Source: Brevibacillus fortis
GTDB taxonomy: Bacteria; Bacillota; Bacilli; Brevibacillales; Brevibacillaceae
DNA length: 64,000 nt
Direction of reading: 5' to 3'
NCBI RefSeq assembly: GCF_003013395.1
Contig: NZ_PXZM01000010.1
Coordinates: 93,515-157,514, forward strand
Position 1 is the first letter of the stretch. Each line of letters opens with the position of its first letter. Under the pieces are notes generated by a model that worked only from the letters and a program-made list of their open reading frames with translations, did no database searches and had not been told where the DNA came from. The position numbers and the translations under genes are program-made. Shown in pieces: positions 6,732 to 15,436 of the stretch.

Positions 6732-8888
6732 CTATTCCCAGAATAGCTCCAACTTGTCACCGCTTTTCAATTCTGTCTGGAAGTTGGCTTGTTCGCCGTT
6801 GACGAGCATGACGAATCCGGAGATACTCTCACGGTCTGGCTTTTCCAAGGAAACGTCGACAAAACGGAAGACGTCGCTGAACACAGGTGTAGACGCAGGT
6901 GAGGATTTTACCGTGATGTCGACACCTTCGCTCACGGGATCCGTGGCATTCGCCGCTTTTCCGTCTACAGTAATCGTTACCTGTGCGACAGGCAATACGA
7001 CCCGTTCGCCATTGAAGTGGACGGTCATTGTCTCCTGGACCCATTCTTCCAAGGGGATGACATCTTGAATGGAAGGGGCGGGGACTTCATCCTGCCGATA
7101 TCCGAGGACATCACCTTGCCGGACGACATCTGTCAAGGCTGCTGGTCTTCCGTTCAGCTCGATCACCTCCATACGGGACGGAATCGTATAATCTTGTCCG
7201 TTCACAGAAAAATGCAAGCCTGATTCCACTGACGTTTTCAGTTCTGCGAGATCGAGTACTTCATAGACAGTGCGGGGAAGACGGATGTCCACCTCGGCAC
7301 GATCAGAGATCAACGTATCGAGAGTAGCTACCGCTCCGTTTACATGTACGACTGGACCGAGCGAGTAGGGACGGTCATTGCAGATTATCTCAAGCGTATC
7401 CAACTCATCGAATAAATCTTTGGCGAACACACGTGCATCATCGCCATGTGTACCTGCCACTACTGTGATTTGGTCCCCGTCATTGATTGGCGTGTCGAGA
7501 CTGACGCCCTCCCCGTTGCGTTCAATCATCGGAGCTGTCCCATGACCACCTGGAATCATTTTCATCCGTCCGTTTACGGTGACTGACATCGCCAATCCGG
7601 GGCGACCATACAGACGGCGGATATCCAATCCAGATGCAATGAGGGCATCACCCAACGTCATTTTTCGTAAATCGAAAATACGCACAGGAGTGTCATTGAC
7701 CGTAACGGTTACATAGCGCAACGGATGGCGGCGCGCAGCAACAGCAATACCGACTGGCGTTACGAACTCAGGTCCACTGAGCGCAGGATTGTCTCCGACG
7801 TATTGCTTGATCGCATCGCCGCCTCTCACAGCAACGCGGGCGGCAGGAATATTCAAGACCTGTGCGACTTTTCCAGTAAGCCCAGGGGTGAGACTACCGC
7901 CGCCAATCAGCATGACCGCTTGCGGAGCTTTTCCGTTGAGCTCCAATATTTTGAAACCAATTTTATCGGCGAGTTGCTGGATGTCTGCTTCAATCGCACT
8001 CGTTACCTCGGAAGTGCTCATCGTATGCTCCATGCCGAGAATGTCAGTGAAGGTGACGGACTCCTCGGTAGACAAGAGGCGCTTCACTTCTTCTGCCATC
8101 GGAAAATCCATTAAAAAGGCATTCATGAGCGCATCTGTGATTTCATCGCCTGCAACAGGCACCATGCCGTAGGCGGTAATCGCCCCTTCCTCAGTCAGCG
8201 CTACATCAGAAGTACCTGCCCCGATATCCACCAGTGCGATATTCAGTCGGCGCATGGTCACAGGAATCAGGACATTAATAGCCGCAATAGGCTCAAGCGT
8301 CAATGCCTGCATTTCCAGATCACATCGTTTCAGGGCAGCAATCAGCGAGTCGACAACCACGCGTGGAAGGAAAGTTGCGATCACATCTGCGCTGGCTGTG
8401 TCACCCCGTTGGTCAATCAGACTCCCGATCAATTCTCCATCCAGATGGTAATTGACGACGCTGTAACCAACGCAATAATAGCGGGTGACGTCTTGATCCT
8501 TTAGCTCTTGGGCTAGTGCGGCTTGGGCCTCCTGTACAGCGGAAAACTCCAAAGCGACAACATCTTCTCGGGAGATGAAAGCATGTCTAGCTAACGGCAT
8601 GTCCACACGAACGCGGCGAGTGCGCAATGACCGACCGGCAGCTGCGACCGCTACCTGATGCAGTTTGCCATATTTTCCTTCCAGTTCTTCTTTTATTTGT
8701 TGAATCACCTTAGCTACGGCGACAATATCGTGAATTTGCCCATCGAGCATGGAGCGTTCATCGTGCTCTCGAATTGCGCAGTCCAATACACGGTACTGCT
8801 CGCCGGTGGTTTCAACGATCAGGCCGACGACGCTGCGCGTTCCAATATCTAATGAAAAAATAAGCTCAGGGGCTGTGATGTCAGACAA
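6732..8888 (-). CDS. FtsA/PilM-type actin-like ATPase with long C-terminal extension
   Basis: A 718-residue protein. Residues 1-390 are an FtsA-type ATPase: LIFSLDIGTRSVVGLI is the phosphate-1 motif, ALVDIGAGTSDVAL phosphate-2 and AVMLIGGGSLTPGL the adenosine motif. A normal FtsA is about 420 residues; here some 330 more follow, made of recurring short beta-rich units with VNG or FNG followed by a GDxI or GDxL step (for example VTVNGRMK..NDGDQITV, FSVNGQDY..VRQGDVLGY, MLVNGEQA..KSGDKLEL). These look like tandem beta-grasp-like repeats. It lacks the terminal amphipathic helix of true FtsA and has no ftsZ partner. TTG start at 8888 with GGAGTGA seven bases upstream. Similar long FtsA-like genes occur next to aroA in other Bacillales; function unknown. 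Confidence 0.85.
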   Translation of the reverse strand: MSDITAPELIFSLDIGTRSVVGLIVETTGEQYRVLDCAIREHDERSMLDGQIHDIVAVAKVIQQIKEELEGKYGKLHQVAVAAAGRSLRTRRVRVDMPLARHAFISREDVVALEFSAVQEAQAALAQELKDQDVTRYYCVGYSVVNYHLDGELIGSLIDQRGDTASADVIATFLPRVVVDSLIAALKRCDLEMQALTLEPIAAINVLIPVTMRRLNIALVDIGAGTSDVALTEEGAITAYGMVPVAGDEITDALMNAFLMDFPMAEEVKRLLSTEESVTFTDILGMEHTMSTSEVTSAIEADIQQLADKIGFKILELNGKAPQAVMLIGGGSLTPGLTGKVAQVLNIPAARVAVRGGDAIKQYVGDNPALSGPEFVTPVGIAVAARRHPLRYVTVTVNDTPVRIFDLRKMTLGDALIASGLDIRRLYGRPGLAMSVTVNGRMKMIPGGHGTAPMIERNGEGVSLDTPINDGDQITVVAGTHGDDARVFAKDLFDELDTLEIICNDRPYSLGPVVHVNGAVATLDTLISDRAEVDIRLPRTVYEVLDLAELKTSVESGLHFSVNGQDYTIPSRMEVIELNGRPAALTDVVRQGDVLGYRQDEVPAPSIQDVIPLEEWVQETMTVHFNGERVVLPVAQVTITVDGKAANATDPVSEGVDITVKSSPASTPVFSDVFRFVDVSLEKPDRESISGFVMLVNGEQANFQTELKSGDKLELFWE

Positions 8889-9122
8889 AAGTAGGTCACT
8901 CCTTGTAAGAGGTTGTTCAAAAAGTCTTTACAATACTTATCGGTGATTTTGGACTGTATCGGAGGGGAACAATCACTTTTAGCTAGAACATATATCCAAA
9001 ACTATTCGATTCGAAAGGGAAAGAATCCTGTCGAAGCAAGGAATCTTCTTCGGTTTGACGAATAATTGGAAAAGATAAAAAAACAGAAAAAATTTACTTT
9101 CGCGCTTTTTGGCGCTAAACTG

Positions 9123-9151
9123 CTGACAAGGGTGTTTGAATCGATTATAAT
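9123..9151 (+). promoter_or_regulatory. Sigma-A promoter of aroA
   Basis: CTGACA (9123-9128), 17-base spacer, TATAAT (9146-9151), about 50 bases before the aroA start. The 8889-9202 gap otherwise holds AT-rich DNA with a small GCGC hairpin and no gene. Confidence 0.8.
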
Positions 9152-9202
9152 TACCCTAATTTATCGATAAATCCCTATATAAAAAGAGGAGAGTGGAGAG
9201 AG

Positions 9203-10300
9203 ATGGCACACGATCAAATCGAAACTATGCGCAAGCAGATAGACGAGATCAACCTGCAAATTCTTGAATTGATCAACAAACGAGCTACCTTGGTTCAAGA
9301 GCTCGGCAAAGAAAAAGAAAAACAGGGCAGCAACCGTTTTGACCCAGAGCGTGAGCGCCAAATGCTCAATCTGCTCGTTGAAAATAATAAAGGTCCTTTC
9401 AATGACAATGCGATTCGTCATTTGTTCAAGCAAATTTTCCAAGCTTCATTAGTTCTGCAAGACGACGATAAGAAAAAAGTACTCCTCGTTAGCCGTAAGA
9501 AAAAAGCAGAGGATACTGTTATTACTGTAAAAGGCGTTGAGTTCGGAGGAAAAAATCCGATTCTCATCTCAGGTCCATGCTCTGTGGAAAGCTACGAGCA
9601 AGTGAGAGCAGTAGCAGAAAACCACGCAAAACGCGGACTGCGCACACTGCGCGGCGGTGCGTACAAGCCTCGTACTTCGCCATACGACTTCCAAGGTCTG
9701 GGTGAAGAGGGCTTGCAAATTCTCAAGCGTATCGGGGATGAATTCAACCTCGTGACGATTAGTGAAATCGTGACGCCAGCGGATCTTGAGATGGCGACAA
9801 AATACATCGATGTTATCCAAATCGGTGCGCGCAATATGCAAAACTTCGAGCTGCTGAAGGCGGCAGGTCGTGTGAACAAGCCGATCCTCTTGAAGCGTGG
9901 CCTCTCTGCTACGATCGAAGAGTTCATCTACGCGGCAGAGTACATCCTGTCCGAAGGTAACGCACAAGTCATGCTGTGCGAGCGTGGAATCCGCACGTAT
10001 GAAAAAGCGACACGCAATACACTCGATATTTCTGCAGTACCACTTCTCAAGCAAGAGACGCACTTGCCAGTGTTCGTAGACGTGACGCACTCAACAGGCC
10101 GTCGTGATCTGCTCTTGCCTTGCGCGAAAGCAGGTTTCGCAGTCGGTTCTGATGGAGTCATGGTAGAGGTTCACCCGGATCCAGATGTGGCACTGTCTGA
10201 TGCGAAGCAACAGTTGAACATTCCACAGTTCAACGAGTTCGTTGATGAACTGCTTGCTTCTGGCCTGTACAAAGGCGAGATCGTGGCAACAAGAGCGTAA
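9203..10300 (+). CDS. aroA: Bifunctional chorismate mutase / DAHP synthase
   Basis: A 365-residue fusion that performs the first committed step of the shikimate pathway (phosphoenolpyruvate plus erythrose 4-phosphate to DAHP), with an N-terminal AroQ chorismate mutase domain (about residues 1-90; [20 protein letters not shown]) that also mediates feedback inhibition by chorismate/prephenate. The DAHP synthase barrel (about 105-360) shows [40 protein letters not shown] and [12 protein letters not shown], giving PEP- and metal-binding residues. This is the AroA(G) form of Bacillus. Good AGAGGAGAG ribosome binding site, clear promoter and terminator. Lies upstream of ccpA as in B. subtilis. Confidence 0.97.
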   Translation: MAHDQIETMRKQIDEINLQILELINKRATLVQELGKEKEKQGSNRFDPERERQMLNLLVENNKGPFNDNAIRHLFKQIFQASLVLQDDDKKKVLLVSRKKKAEDTVITVKGVEFGGKNPILISGPCSVESYEQVRAVAENHAKRGLRTLRGGAYKPRTSPYDFQGLGEEGLQILKRIGDEFNLVTISEIVTPADLEMATKYIDVIQIGARNMQNFELLKAAGRVNKPILLKRGLSATIEEFIYAAEYILSEGNAQVMLCERGIRTYEKATRNTLDISAVPLLKQETHLPVFVDVTHSTGRRDLLLPCAKAGFAVGSDGVMVEVHPDPDVALSDAKQQLNIPQFNEFVDELLASGLYKGEIVATRA

Positions 10301-10320
10301 GATATCACTTAGGGTACGAA

Positions 10321-10355
10321 AGAAAGGTCCTTCCTGCGTGCGGAAGGACCTTTCT
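10321..10355 (+). terminator. Intrinsic terminator of aroA
   Basis: Perfect 14-bp stem (AGAAAGGTCCTTCC) with a seven-base loop. Confidence 0.88.
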
Positions 10356-10426
10356 CATTTGACGAACCATTGGCGACCAAGTAAGCTAGAATTACGTGCT
10401 GATATTGGTGAAGGAGGATAGGCCAT

Positions 10427-10735
10427 ATGGAAGACAACCATCAATGCTGCTCGACTGATCGGTCCACCGAACGGCCAGATAAAATCAAGGCTAATCTCAT
10501 CTCCCGTCTGAATCGGGTAGAGGGACAAGTTCGCGGAATTCGCGGAATGGTAGAGAAGGATGTCTACTGCGACGACATTCTCAATCAAATTGCGGCTGTG
10601 CAATCTGCACTGAATGCGGTTGGGAAAATGCTCCTCGAAGGACATATGAAAAGCTGTGTGATGGATCGCATTCAGCAAGGCGATCATGAAGTGATTGATG
10701 AGCTTTTGAAAACGATGAACAAACTCATGAAGTAA
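10427..10735 (+). CDS. CsoR/FrmR-family metal-sensing repressor
   Basis: A 102-residue all-helical DUF156 regulator. It keeps the CsoR-type Cu(I) triad: Cys48 (YCDD), His73 and Cys77 (EGHMKSC), with spacing identical to B. subtilis CsoR, plus the SRLNRVEGQVRGIRGMVE signature. A Cys-Cys pair at residues 7-8 is an extra thiol site. By family it derepresses its target when Cu(I) binds, but there is no copZ or copA nearby, so the regulon is elsewhere or the ligand differs. AAGGAGG ribosome binding site. It sits between aroA and ccpA. Confidence 0.9.
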   Translation: MEDNHQCCSTDRSTERPDKIKANLISRLNRVEGQVRGIRGMVEKDVYCDDILNQIAAVQSALNAVGKMLLEGHMKSCVMDRIQQGDHEVIDELLKTMNKLMK

Positions 10736-10803
10736 CAGGTGCACAAGCCGTCAAAAACGATTGCAACGGCATACGGCTTGTCGTATCATAGGTGCATATA
10801 TTT

Positions 10804-10817
10804 ATGAAAACGCTTAT
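10804..10817. promoter_or_regulatory. Possible cre (CcpA operator) upstream of ccpA
   Basis: TGAAAACGCTTATG matches the catabolite-responsive element consensus TGWNANCGNTNWCA at about 12 of 14 positions. It lies 35-48 bases before the ccpA start, so autoregulation is plausible. Confidence 0.5.
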
Positions 10818-10851
10818 GAAAACCAAAAAATAGGGAAAGTGAGGGTGTATG

Positions 10852-11862
10852 ATGCCAGTTACTATATATGATGTAGCAAGAGAAGCGGGGGTGTCGATGG
10901 CGACAGTTTCCCGTGTAGTCAACGGGAATCCCAACGTAAAGCCTTTGACCCGAAAAAAGGTATTGGCTGCGATTGAGCGCTTGGGATATCGACCAAATGC
11001 GGTTGCTCGTGGACTCGCCAGCAAAAAAACGACAACAGTTGGTGTCATCATCCCGGATATCTCCAGTTTGTTTTTCTCCGAATTGGCGCGAGGAATTGAA
11101 GATATCGCTACCATGTACAAATACAACATCATCCTGTGTAACTCTGACCAGCGGATGGAAAAGGAATTGCAGCTCATTAATACCTTGCTCGAAAAGCAGG
11201 TGGACGGGCTTCTGTTCCTGGGAGCAGAAATCAAAGAAGATCATTTGCAGGCATTAACAAGCACGTCTGTACCGACTGTACTCGCCGCGACGCGCGATGC
11301 AGACAACGTACTGCCGTCGGTTAGCATTGACCACTTCCAAGCCGCATACGACGCAACGGAAGCATTAGTTGCGCGGGGGCACAAGCGCATTGCGATGATC
11401 GCGGGTCCTGCAAACGATCCATTGGCAGGGCTGATGCGCTATGAAGGCTATAAAAAGGCGTTGAAAGATGCGGGTATCGAGCTGGATGAAGAGCTGATTG
11501 CGACAGGCAACTATTTTTATGAATCTGGCTTGTCCACTACAAAAGCTTTTCTTGCCCTTAAAAATCCGCCTACGGCGATTTTTGCAGCAAATGATGAGAT
11601 GGCCATTGGCGCGATCCACGCCATTCAAGATTCTGGCCTGAATGTGCCAGGTGACATCGAAGTCATTGGTCACGATAATATTCGTCTGGTCGAAATGGTA
11701 CGTCCGCGACTGACTTCGGTTGTACAGCCAATGTACGACATTGGTGCGGTGGCGATGCGCCTGTTGACTAAGTACATGAATAACGAGAACGTCGAAGAGC
11801 ATGTCGTGCTGCTACCGCATCGGATCGAGTATCGGGAGAGCACAAAGCCTGAACAAAACTGA
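10852..11862 (+). CDS. ccpA: Catabolite control protein A
   Basis: A 336-residue LacI-family regulator. The HTH ([24 protein letters not shown]) and hinge helix ([12 protein letters not shown]) match CcpA closely. The periplasmic-binding-protein-like core has [24 protein letters not shown] and the CcpA-type region [23 protein letters not shown]. CcpA with HPr-Ser-P binds cre sites to control carbon metabolism. Start taken at the second of two adjacent ATGs (10852), which matches the family N-terminus and has GTGAGG seven bases upstream. acuABC, a known CcpA target in Bacillus, lies 1 kb away. Confidence 0.95.
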   Translation: MPVTIYDVAREAGVSMATVSRVVNGNPNVKPLTRKKVLAAIERLGYRPNAVARGLASKKTTTVGVIIPDISSLFFSELARGIEDIATMYKYNIILCNSDQRMEKELQLINTLLEKQVDGLLFLGAEIKEDHLQALTSTSVPTVLAATRDADNVLPSVSIDHFQAAYDATEALVARGHKRIAMIAGPANDPLAGLMRYEGYKKALKDAGIELDEELIATGNYFYESGLSTTKAFLALKNPPTAIFAANDEMAIGAIHAIQDSGLNVPGDIEVIGHDNIRLVEMVRPRLTSVVQPMYDIGAVAMRLLTKYMNNENVEEHVVLLPHRIEYRESTKPEQN

Positions 11863-11900
11863 TCGAACAAACGTAATGGACAGCAAGAGGGGGATGGAAG

Positions 11901-12833
11901 ATGCGGTACGGAATTATCGGCGCGATGGATGAAGAAATCGCGCTTTACTTGGAAGCGATGCAAGAGACGACTACTGCCACCAAAGCAGGCATTACCTATT
12001 ACACGGGTAAAATGGAAGGCAAGGATGTCGTGCTGTGCAAATCAGGTGTCGGCAAGGTGAATGCTGCGGTGACGACACAAATCCTCATCGATTCCTTCCA
12101 AGTGGAACGTGTCATTTTCACAGGAGTGGCAGGAGCTGTTCATCCTGAATTAAATATCGGTGACATTGTGGTTTCGACGGATTGCATCCAGCATGACATC
12201 GATGTGACACCGCTTGGCTTTGAACCAGGACAGATTCCGTTTACTGAGCAATGGACTTGGCAAGCGGATGCTGGGCTGACGCAGCAAGCGATCGATGCGG
12301 GTAAGGAGCTGGAAGCAGGAGTTCAGGTAGTGAGCGGGCGTATCTTGTCCGGCGACCAGTTCGTAGCCAGTCGGGAAAAGGTTCAATGGCTGTATGAGCA
12401 ATTCGCAGCGCACTGTACCGAAATGGAAGGGGCATCTGTTGGACAAGTATGTGCGATGAATGGTGTGCCATTTGTCGTGGTTCGTTCGATGTCGGATAAA
12501 GCAGACGGTTCTGCGCATGTGAACTTCGTAGAATTTACCAAGTTGGCTTCCCAGCGCTCCTACGCGATTGTCCGTAACATGCTGACAGCTTCTCAAGCAT
12601 CGACAGCTGCCGGAGTGATCGTCTACTCGACGAAAAACTGCGTGGATTGCGACATGGTAAAGAATTGGCTGACAGCAAAAGGTGTTTCTTTTGAAGTGCG
12701 CGATGTCATGACGAGTCGTGCCTATCAAGAGGAAGTGGAGCGCTTTGGCTTCATGGGTGTGCCTGTAACAGTCGTAGGCGATAAAGCGGTAAAAGGCTTT
12801 GCACCGTCTGAACTAGAAGAGCTTGTGAAATAG
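11901..12833 (+). CDS. MTA/SAH nucleosidase fused to glutaredoxin-like domain
   Basis: A 310-residue two-domain protein. Residues 1-230 are 5'-methylthioadenosine/S-adenosylhomocysteine nucleosidase (Pfs/MtnN): GIIGAMDEE with the general-acid Glu12, the TGVAGAV ribose region, CTEMEGAS with Glu176 and RSMSDKAD with catalytic Asp199. Residues 238-310 form a NrdH/glutaredoxin-like fold with the dithiol motif CVDC (247-250), cis-Pro in GVPVT and a C-terminal GFAPSELEEL helix. Ordinary MtnN ends near residue 230. The fusion joins methionine/SAM salvage to a thiol-disulfide activity; whether the redox domain acts on the nucleosidase is unknown. GAGGGGG-type ribosome binding site. It follows ccpA by 38 bases and is probably co-transcribed. 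Confidence 0.92.
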   Translation: MRYGIIGAMDEEIALYLEAMQETTTATKAGITYYTGKMEGKDVVLCKSGVGKVNAAVTTQILIDSFQVERVIFTGVAGAVHPELNIGDIVVSTDCIQHDIDVTPLGFEPGQIPFTEQWTWQADAGLTQQAIDAGKELEAGVQVVSGRILSGDQFVASREKVQWLYEQFAAHCTEMEGASVGQVCAMNGVPFVVVRSMSDKADGSAHVNFVEFTKLASQRSYAIVRNMLTASQASTAAGVIVYSTKNCVDCDMVKNWLTAKGVSFEVRDVMTSRAYQEEVERFGFMGVPVTVVGDKAVKGFAPSELEELVK

Positions 12834-12844
12834 TGTTTGGAACG

Positions 12845-12896
12845 AAAAAAAGCGTGCTGACCAGTACCCAAAGGTACGAGGGCAGCACGCTTTTTT
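12845..12896. terminator. Bidirectional terminator
   Basis: A-tract, stem GCGTGCTG with inner GTACC/GGTAC helix, then T6, between the convergent nucleosidase and acuC genes. Confidence 0.85.
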
Positions 12897-12897
12897 A

Positions 12898-14055
12898 TTA
12901 CTTCTCTGATCCAATTGGTGCGTACAGCATCGCACGTTCTAACGTAAGCCGATTTTTTCCCGTGATTTCTGCTCGTCGTGGGATTGTTGGGAATGGTTCG
13001 TCAAATAGCCGAGGTGGCAAAGGCAAATCCGTCTCAGGTTGCCAGCGCTTGAGCCAGCCTTTGGGAAGATCACCGTCCGTGAGAGGCTGATCGCTCATCT
13101 CACTCCATACCAGCGTCCACGCCCGCGGCACCACACGCCAAATATCGTAGCCCCCGCCGCCTACAGCGATCCAACGTCCCCCACAATATTCATGAGCGAG
13201 TCGGTGAGCAAGCCTGGGGATGGCTTGATAAATCTTCATCGAGCAAGACAAATGGGTGAGGGGATCGTACGCATGAGCGTCACAACCATTTTGGGTCAAG
13301 ATGACATCAGGCTTGAAGCCAGCCGCTAGCTTTGACACCAGCTCTTCATACACTTCCAAAAAAGAATCGTCTTCCGTAAAAGCATCGAGCGGAACGTTGA
13401 CAGAGTAACCGTAACCGCTTCCATCTCCACGCTCAGACAAATTGCCTGTTCCCGGGAAGAGATACTTTCCCGTTTCGTGGATGGATACAGTCAGTACATG
13501 GGGATCATCGTAAAACGCCCATTGAACACCATCTCCATGATGAGCATCTGTGTCGATATACAGCACGCGCGCATTCCAGTTTTTTCGCATATACGCGATC
13601 GCGACGGAGCAATCATTGTAGATACAAAATCCTGAGGCGCGTCCACGAAAAGCATGATGCAGTCCACCAGCGGGATTGAAGGCGTGTTCTGCTTGTCCAC
13701 TCATAACCGCGTCCACTGCGCTTAACGTACCTCCGACGATCAGCGAGGACGCTTCATGCATGTTCGAAAAACAGGGAACATCCTCCGTTCCTAAACCATA
13801 ACTGGCTGCCTGTGGTAGCTCGTGTTCACTATGGCCCTGATCGCGAACAAATTGGATATAACGTGGGTCATGCACCAGTGCGAGCTCTTCATCTGTCGCC
13901 TGGCGTGGAGTTAGGATGTCTGAATCATTGAGTAATCCGTAACTGCTCATCAGATCGTGTGTGAGGAGCAGACGACGCTGGTTGAACGGATGATCATCAT
14001 GAAAATAGTATTGCGTGTAGTCTGGAGAGTAGATCAGACGAGCATTTCGGCTCAC
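12898..14055 (-). CDS. acuC: Acetoin utilisation protein AcuC, deacetylase family
   Basis: A 385-residue class I histone-deacetylase-like zinc hydrolase. Active-site elements are present: NPAGGLHHAFRGRASGFCIYND (tandem His), YIDTDAHHGDGVQ (Asp and His of the metal site) and GCDAHAYDPL (second Asp). In Bacillus AcuC reverses acetylation of acetyl-CoA synthetase and so reactivates it. The start codon overlaps the acuB stop by four bases (ATGA), indicating translational coupling as the last gene of acuA-acuB-acuC. Acetyl-CoA synthetase (acsA), adjacent in B. subtilis, is not in this window. Confidence 0.96.
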   Translation of the reverse strand: MSRNARLIYSPDYTQYYFHDDHPFNQRRLLLTHDLMSSYGLLNDSDILTPRQATDEELALVHDPRYIQFVRDQGHSEHELPQAASYGLGTEDVPCFSNMHEASSLIVGGTLSAVDAVMSGQAEHAFNPAGGLHHAFRGRASGFCIYNDCSVAIAYMRKNWNARVLYIDTDAHHGDGVQWAFYDDPHVLTVSIHETGKYLFPGTGNLSERGDGSGYGYSVNVPLDAFTEDDSFLEVYEELVSKLAAGFKPDVILTQNGCDAHAYDPLTHLSCSMKIYQAIPRLAHRLAHEYCGGRWIAVGGGGYDIWRVVPRAWTLVWSEMSDQPLTDGDLPKGWLKRWQPETDLPLPPRLFDEPFPTIPRRAEITGKNRLTLERAMLYAPIGSEK

Positions 14056-14696
14056 TGGAGTATCCCTCCTTCCGTAGGGCCGATCACGGAAAAGCCTTTG
14101 TCAAGGAGCAATTGGGTCACGATACGCGGATCAATCGTCTGTACCCGAAAAACAAGGTTCTTTTTCGCGGGCTTTTTCCCAGGAAAGACTACGACGCTCG
14201 TGACATTTACTTGGGCTTCGCGAAAGACTTGACTGACTTCTGCCAGCATGCCTACGCGGTCGTCTACTTCGACTTCGATATGGGAGCTAGGTTTGTTAAC
14301 GCCGAATAGTTCGATCAAGCTAGAGAAAAGATCCGATTCCGTGATCAATCCTACGAGCCGTTTCCCTTCGACGATGGGTAGTGAGCCGATTTTGTGCTCG
14401 TATAGCTGGAGGGCTGCGTCTTCGATGAAGTCCAGAGGGTGGGCAGTAATGACTTGTTGATTCATGATATCGGCTACAGGCTTGTGCAGGACGGTGTCGT
14501 CATCGTCATGCGTCAGCAGGCGAGAGGGGAGCGCGTCTCGCAGGTCACGGTCCGAGATAATGCCTACGAGTGAGTCATTTTCAATGACAGGCAAATGCCT
14601 GATTCTGTTTGCTCGGAGGAGGAGAAGCGCTTCTCCGATGGTAGTGGATGTCTGGATCGTGACAATTTTTTTTCGCATAATCTCTTCGATACGCAT
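14052..14696 (-). CDS. acuB: AcuB, CBS-pair and ACT domain protein
   Basis: A 214-residue regulatory protein: two CBS motifs (about residues 1-60 and 75-135; VGIISDRDLRDALPS and VGLITESDLFSSLIELF) followed by an ACT domain (about 140-210; VDDRVGMLAEVSQVFREAQVNV). CBS pairs bind adenine nucleotides, so energy or acetyl-CoA sensing is plausible for the acu system, although the exact role of AcuB is not known. GGAGGTC-type ribosome binding site. It lies 34 bases after acuA and overlaps acuC. Confidence 0.95.
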   Translation of the reverse strand: MRIEEIMRKKIVTIQTSTTIGEALLLLRANRIRHLPVIENDSLVGIISDRDLRDALPSRLLTHDDDDTVLHKPVADIMNQQVITAHPLDFIEDAALQLYEHKIGSLPIVEGKRLVGLITESDLFSSLIELFGVNKPSSHIEVEVDDRVGMLAEVSQVFREAQVNVTSVVVFPGKKPAKKNLVFRVQTIDPRIVTQLLLDKGFSVIGPTEGGILQ

Positions 14697-14730
14697 AAGA
14701 GTGACCTCCTGGAATCAAAAGGCATCCAAA

Positions 14731-15363
14731 CTAGTAAAGAAAACGATTTTGAAACCGAATAGCGTCAAAGGCGACGATTGTTTCTGGCGGTACACGCTTG
14801 CCGATTTTTGCCATTAGACAGTTGGCGGGATGTGAGCAGATTTCCGGATCGTCTGTTGCCATCCAGCTTAGGCCAGCGCTGCCCATGACCTTTTCCATAA
14901 CCTTTCTGTATTGCCATACATCGAGTCCTGTTCCTTTCAGATCCCAATGCCAGTAATACTCGGTTGTAATAATGACGTAGTCTTCCATGGCGTCGTCTAG
15001 GAAGGAGACTTCCAGCAGCTTCTTGGCTACGCCACCTGCTCGAACTTTATGACTGATTTCAATTGCGCCCAGCTCCAGCAAATCGGGCAGTTGCGCTTGT
15101 GACCATCGTTCCAGTGGATCGGGGTGCAGAAAAGTTGTGTAACCAAGTACGAGGTCACCTTCGCGTGCGATAATAATTCGCCCTTCCGGTAAATCAGCGA
15201 TTTCGATGAGAGCCTCATGCTGCTGTTCAGGTATACGAAAAGCTTTCAGACCCTCATCAAAGCGTAATGAGGCCAGATGACTTCCTGTAATCGGTCCTTC
15301 GATGAGCAGCTCTTTGTTGTTCACCATTAGGCTCAATGAATGATAGCGTTTGACGTGCTCCAT
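14731..15363 (-). CDS. acuA: AcuA, GNAT acetyltransferase of acetyl-CoA synthetase
   Basis: A 210-residue GNAT-fold protein acetyltransferase. By family it acetylates and inactivates acetyl-CoA synthetase. GAIEISHKVRAGGVAKKLLEVSF is the acetyl-CoA-binding motif A, and YYWHWDLKGTGLDVWQYRKVMEKVMG is the AcuA-specific C-terminal part. Start placed at 15363, where a G9 tract gives the Shine-Dalgarno sequence seven bases upstream; an in-frame upstream extension to 15414 is not needed. First gene of the leftward acuABC operon. Confidence 0.94.
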   Translation of the reverse strand: MEHVKRYHSLSLMVNNKELLIEGPITGSHLASLRFDEGLKAFRIPEQQHEALIEIADLPEGRIIIAREGDLVLGYTTFLHPDPLERWSQAQLPDLLELGAIEISHKVRAGGVAKKLLEVSFLDDAMEDYVIITTEYYWHWDLKGTGLDVWQYRKVMEKVMGSAGLSWMATDDPEICSHPANCLMAKIGKRVPPETIVAFDAIRFQNRFLY

Positions 15364-15387
15364 CAGTTCCCCCCCCCTTACGTTTGT

Positions 15388-15420
15388 AGAAAAACAGAGA
15401 TGGCGTCTAACCATCTCTGT
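15388..15420 (-). terminator. Terminator of the penicillin-binding protein gene
   Basis: On the minus strand ACAGAGATGG pairs with its complement around a seven-base loop, followed by TTTTTC. It lies between the PBP stop and the acuA start. Confidence 0.8.
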
Positions 15421-15436
15421 CAGTTGTTATTTCAGT

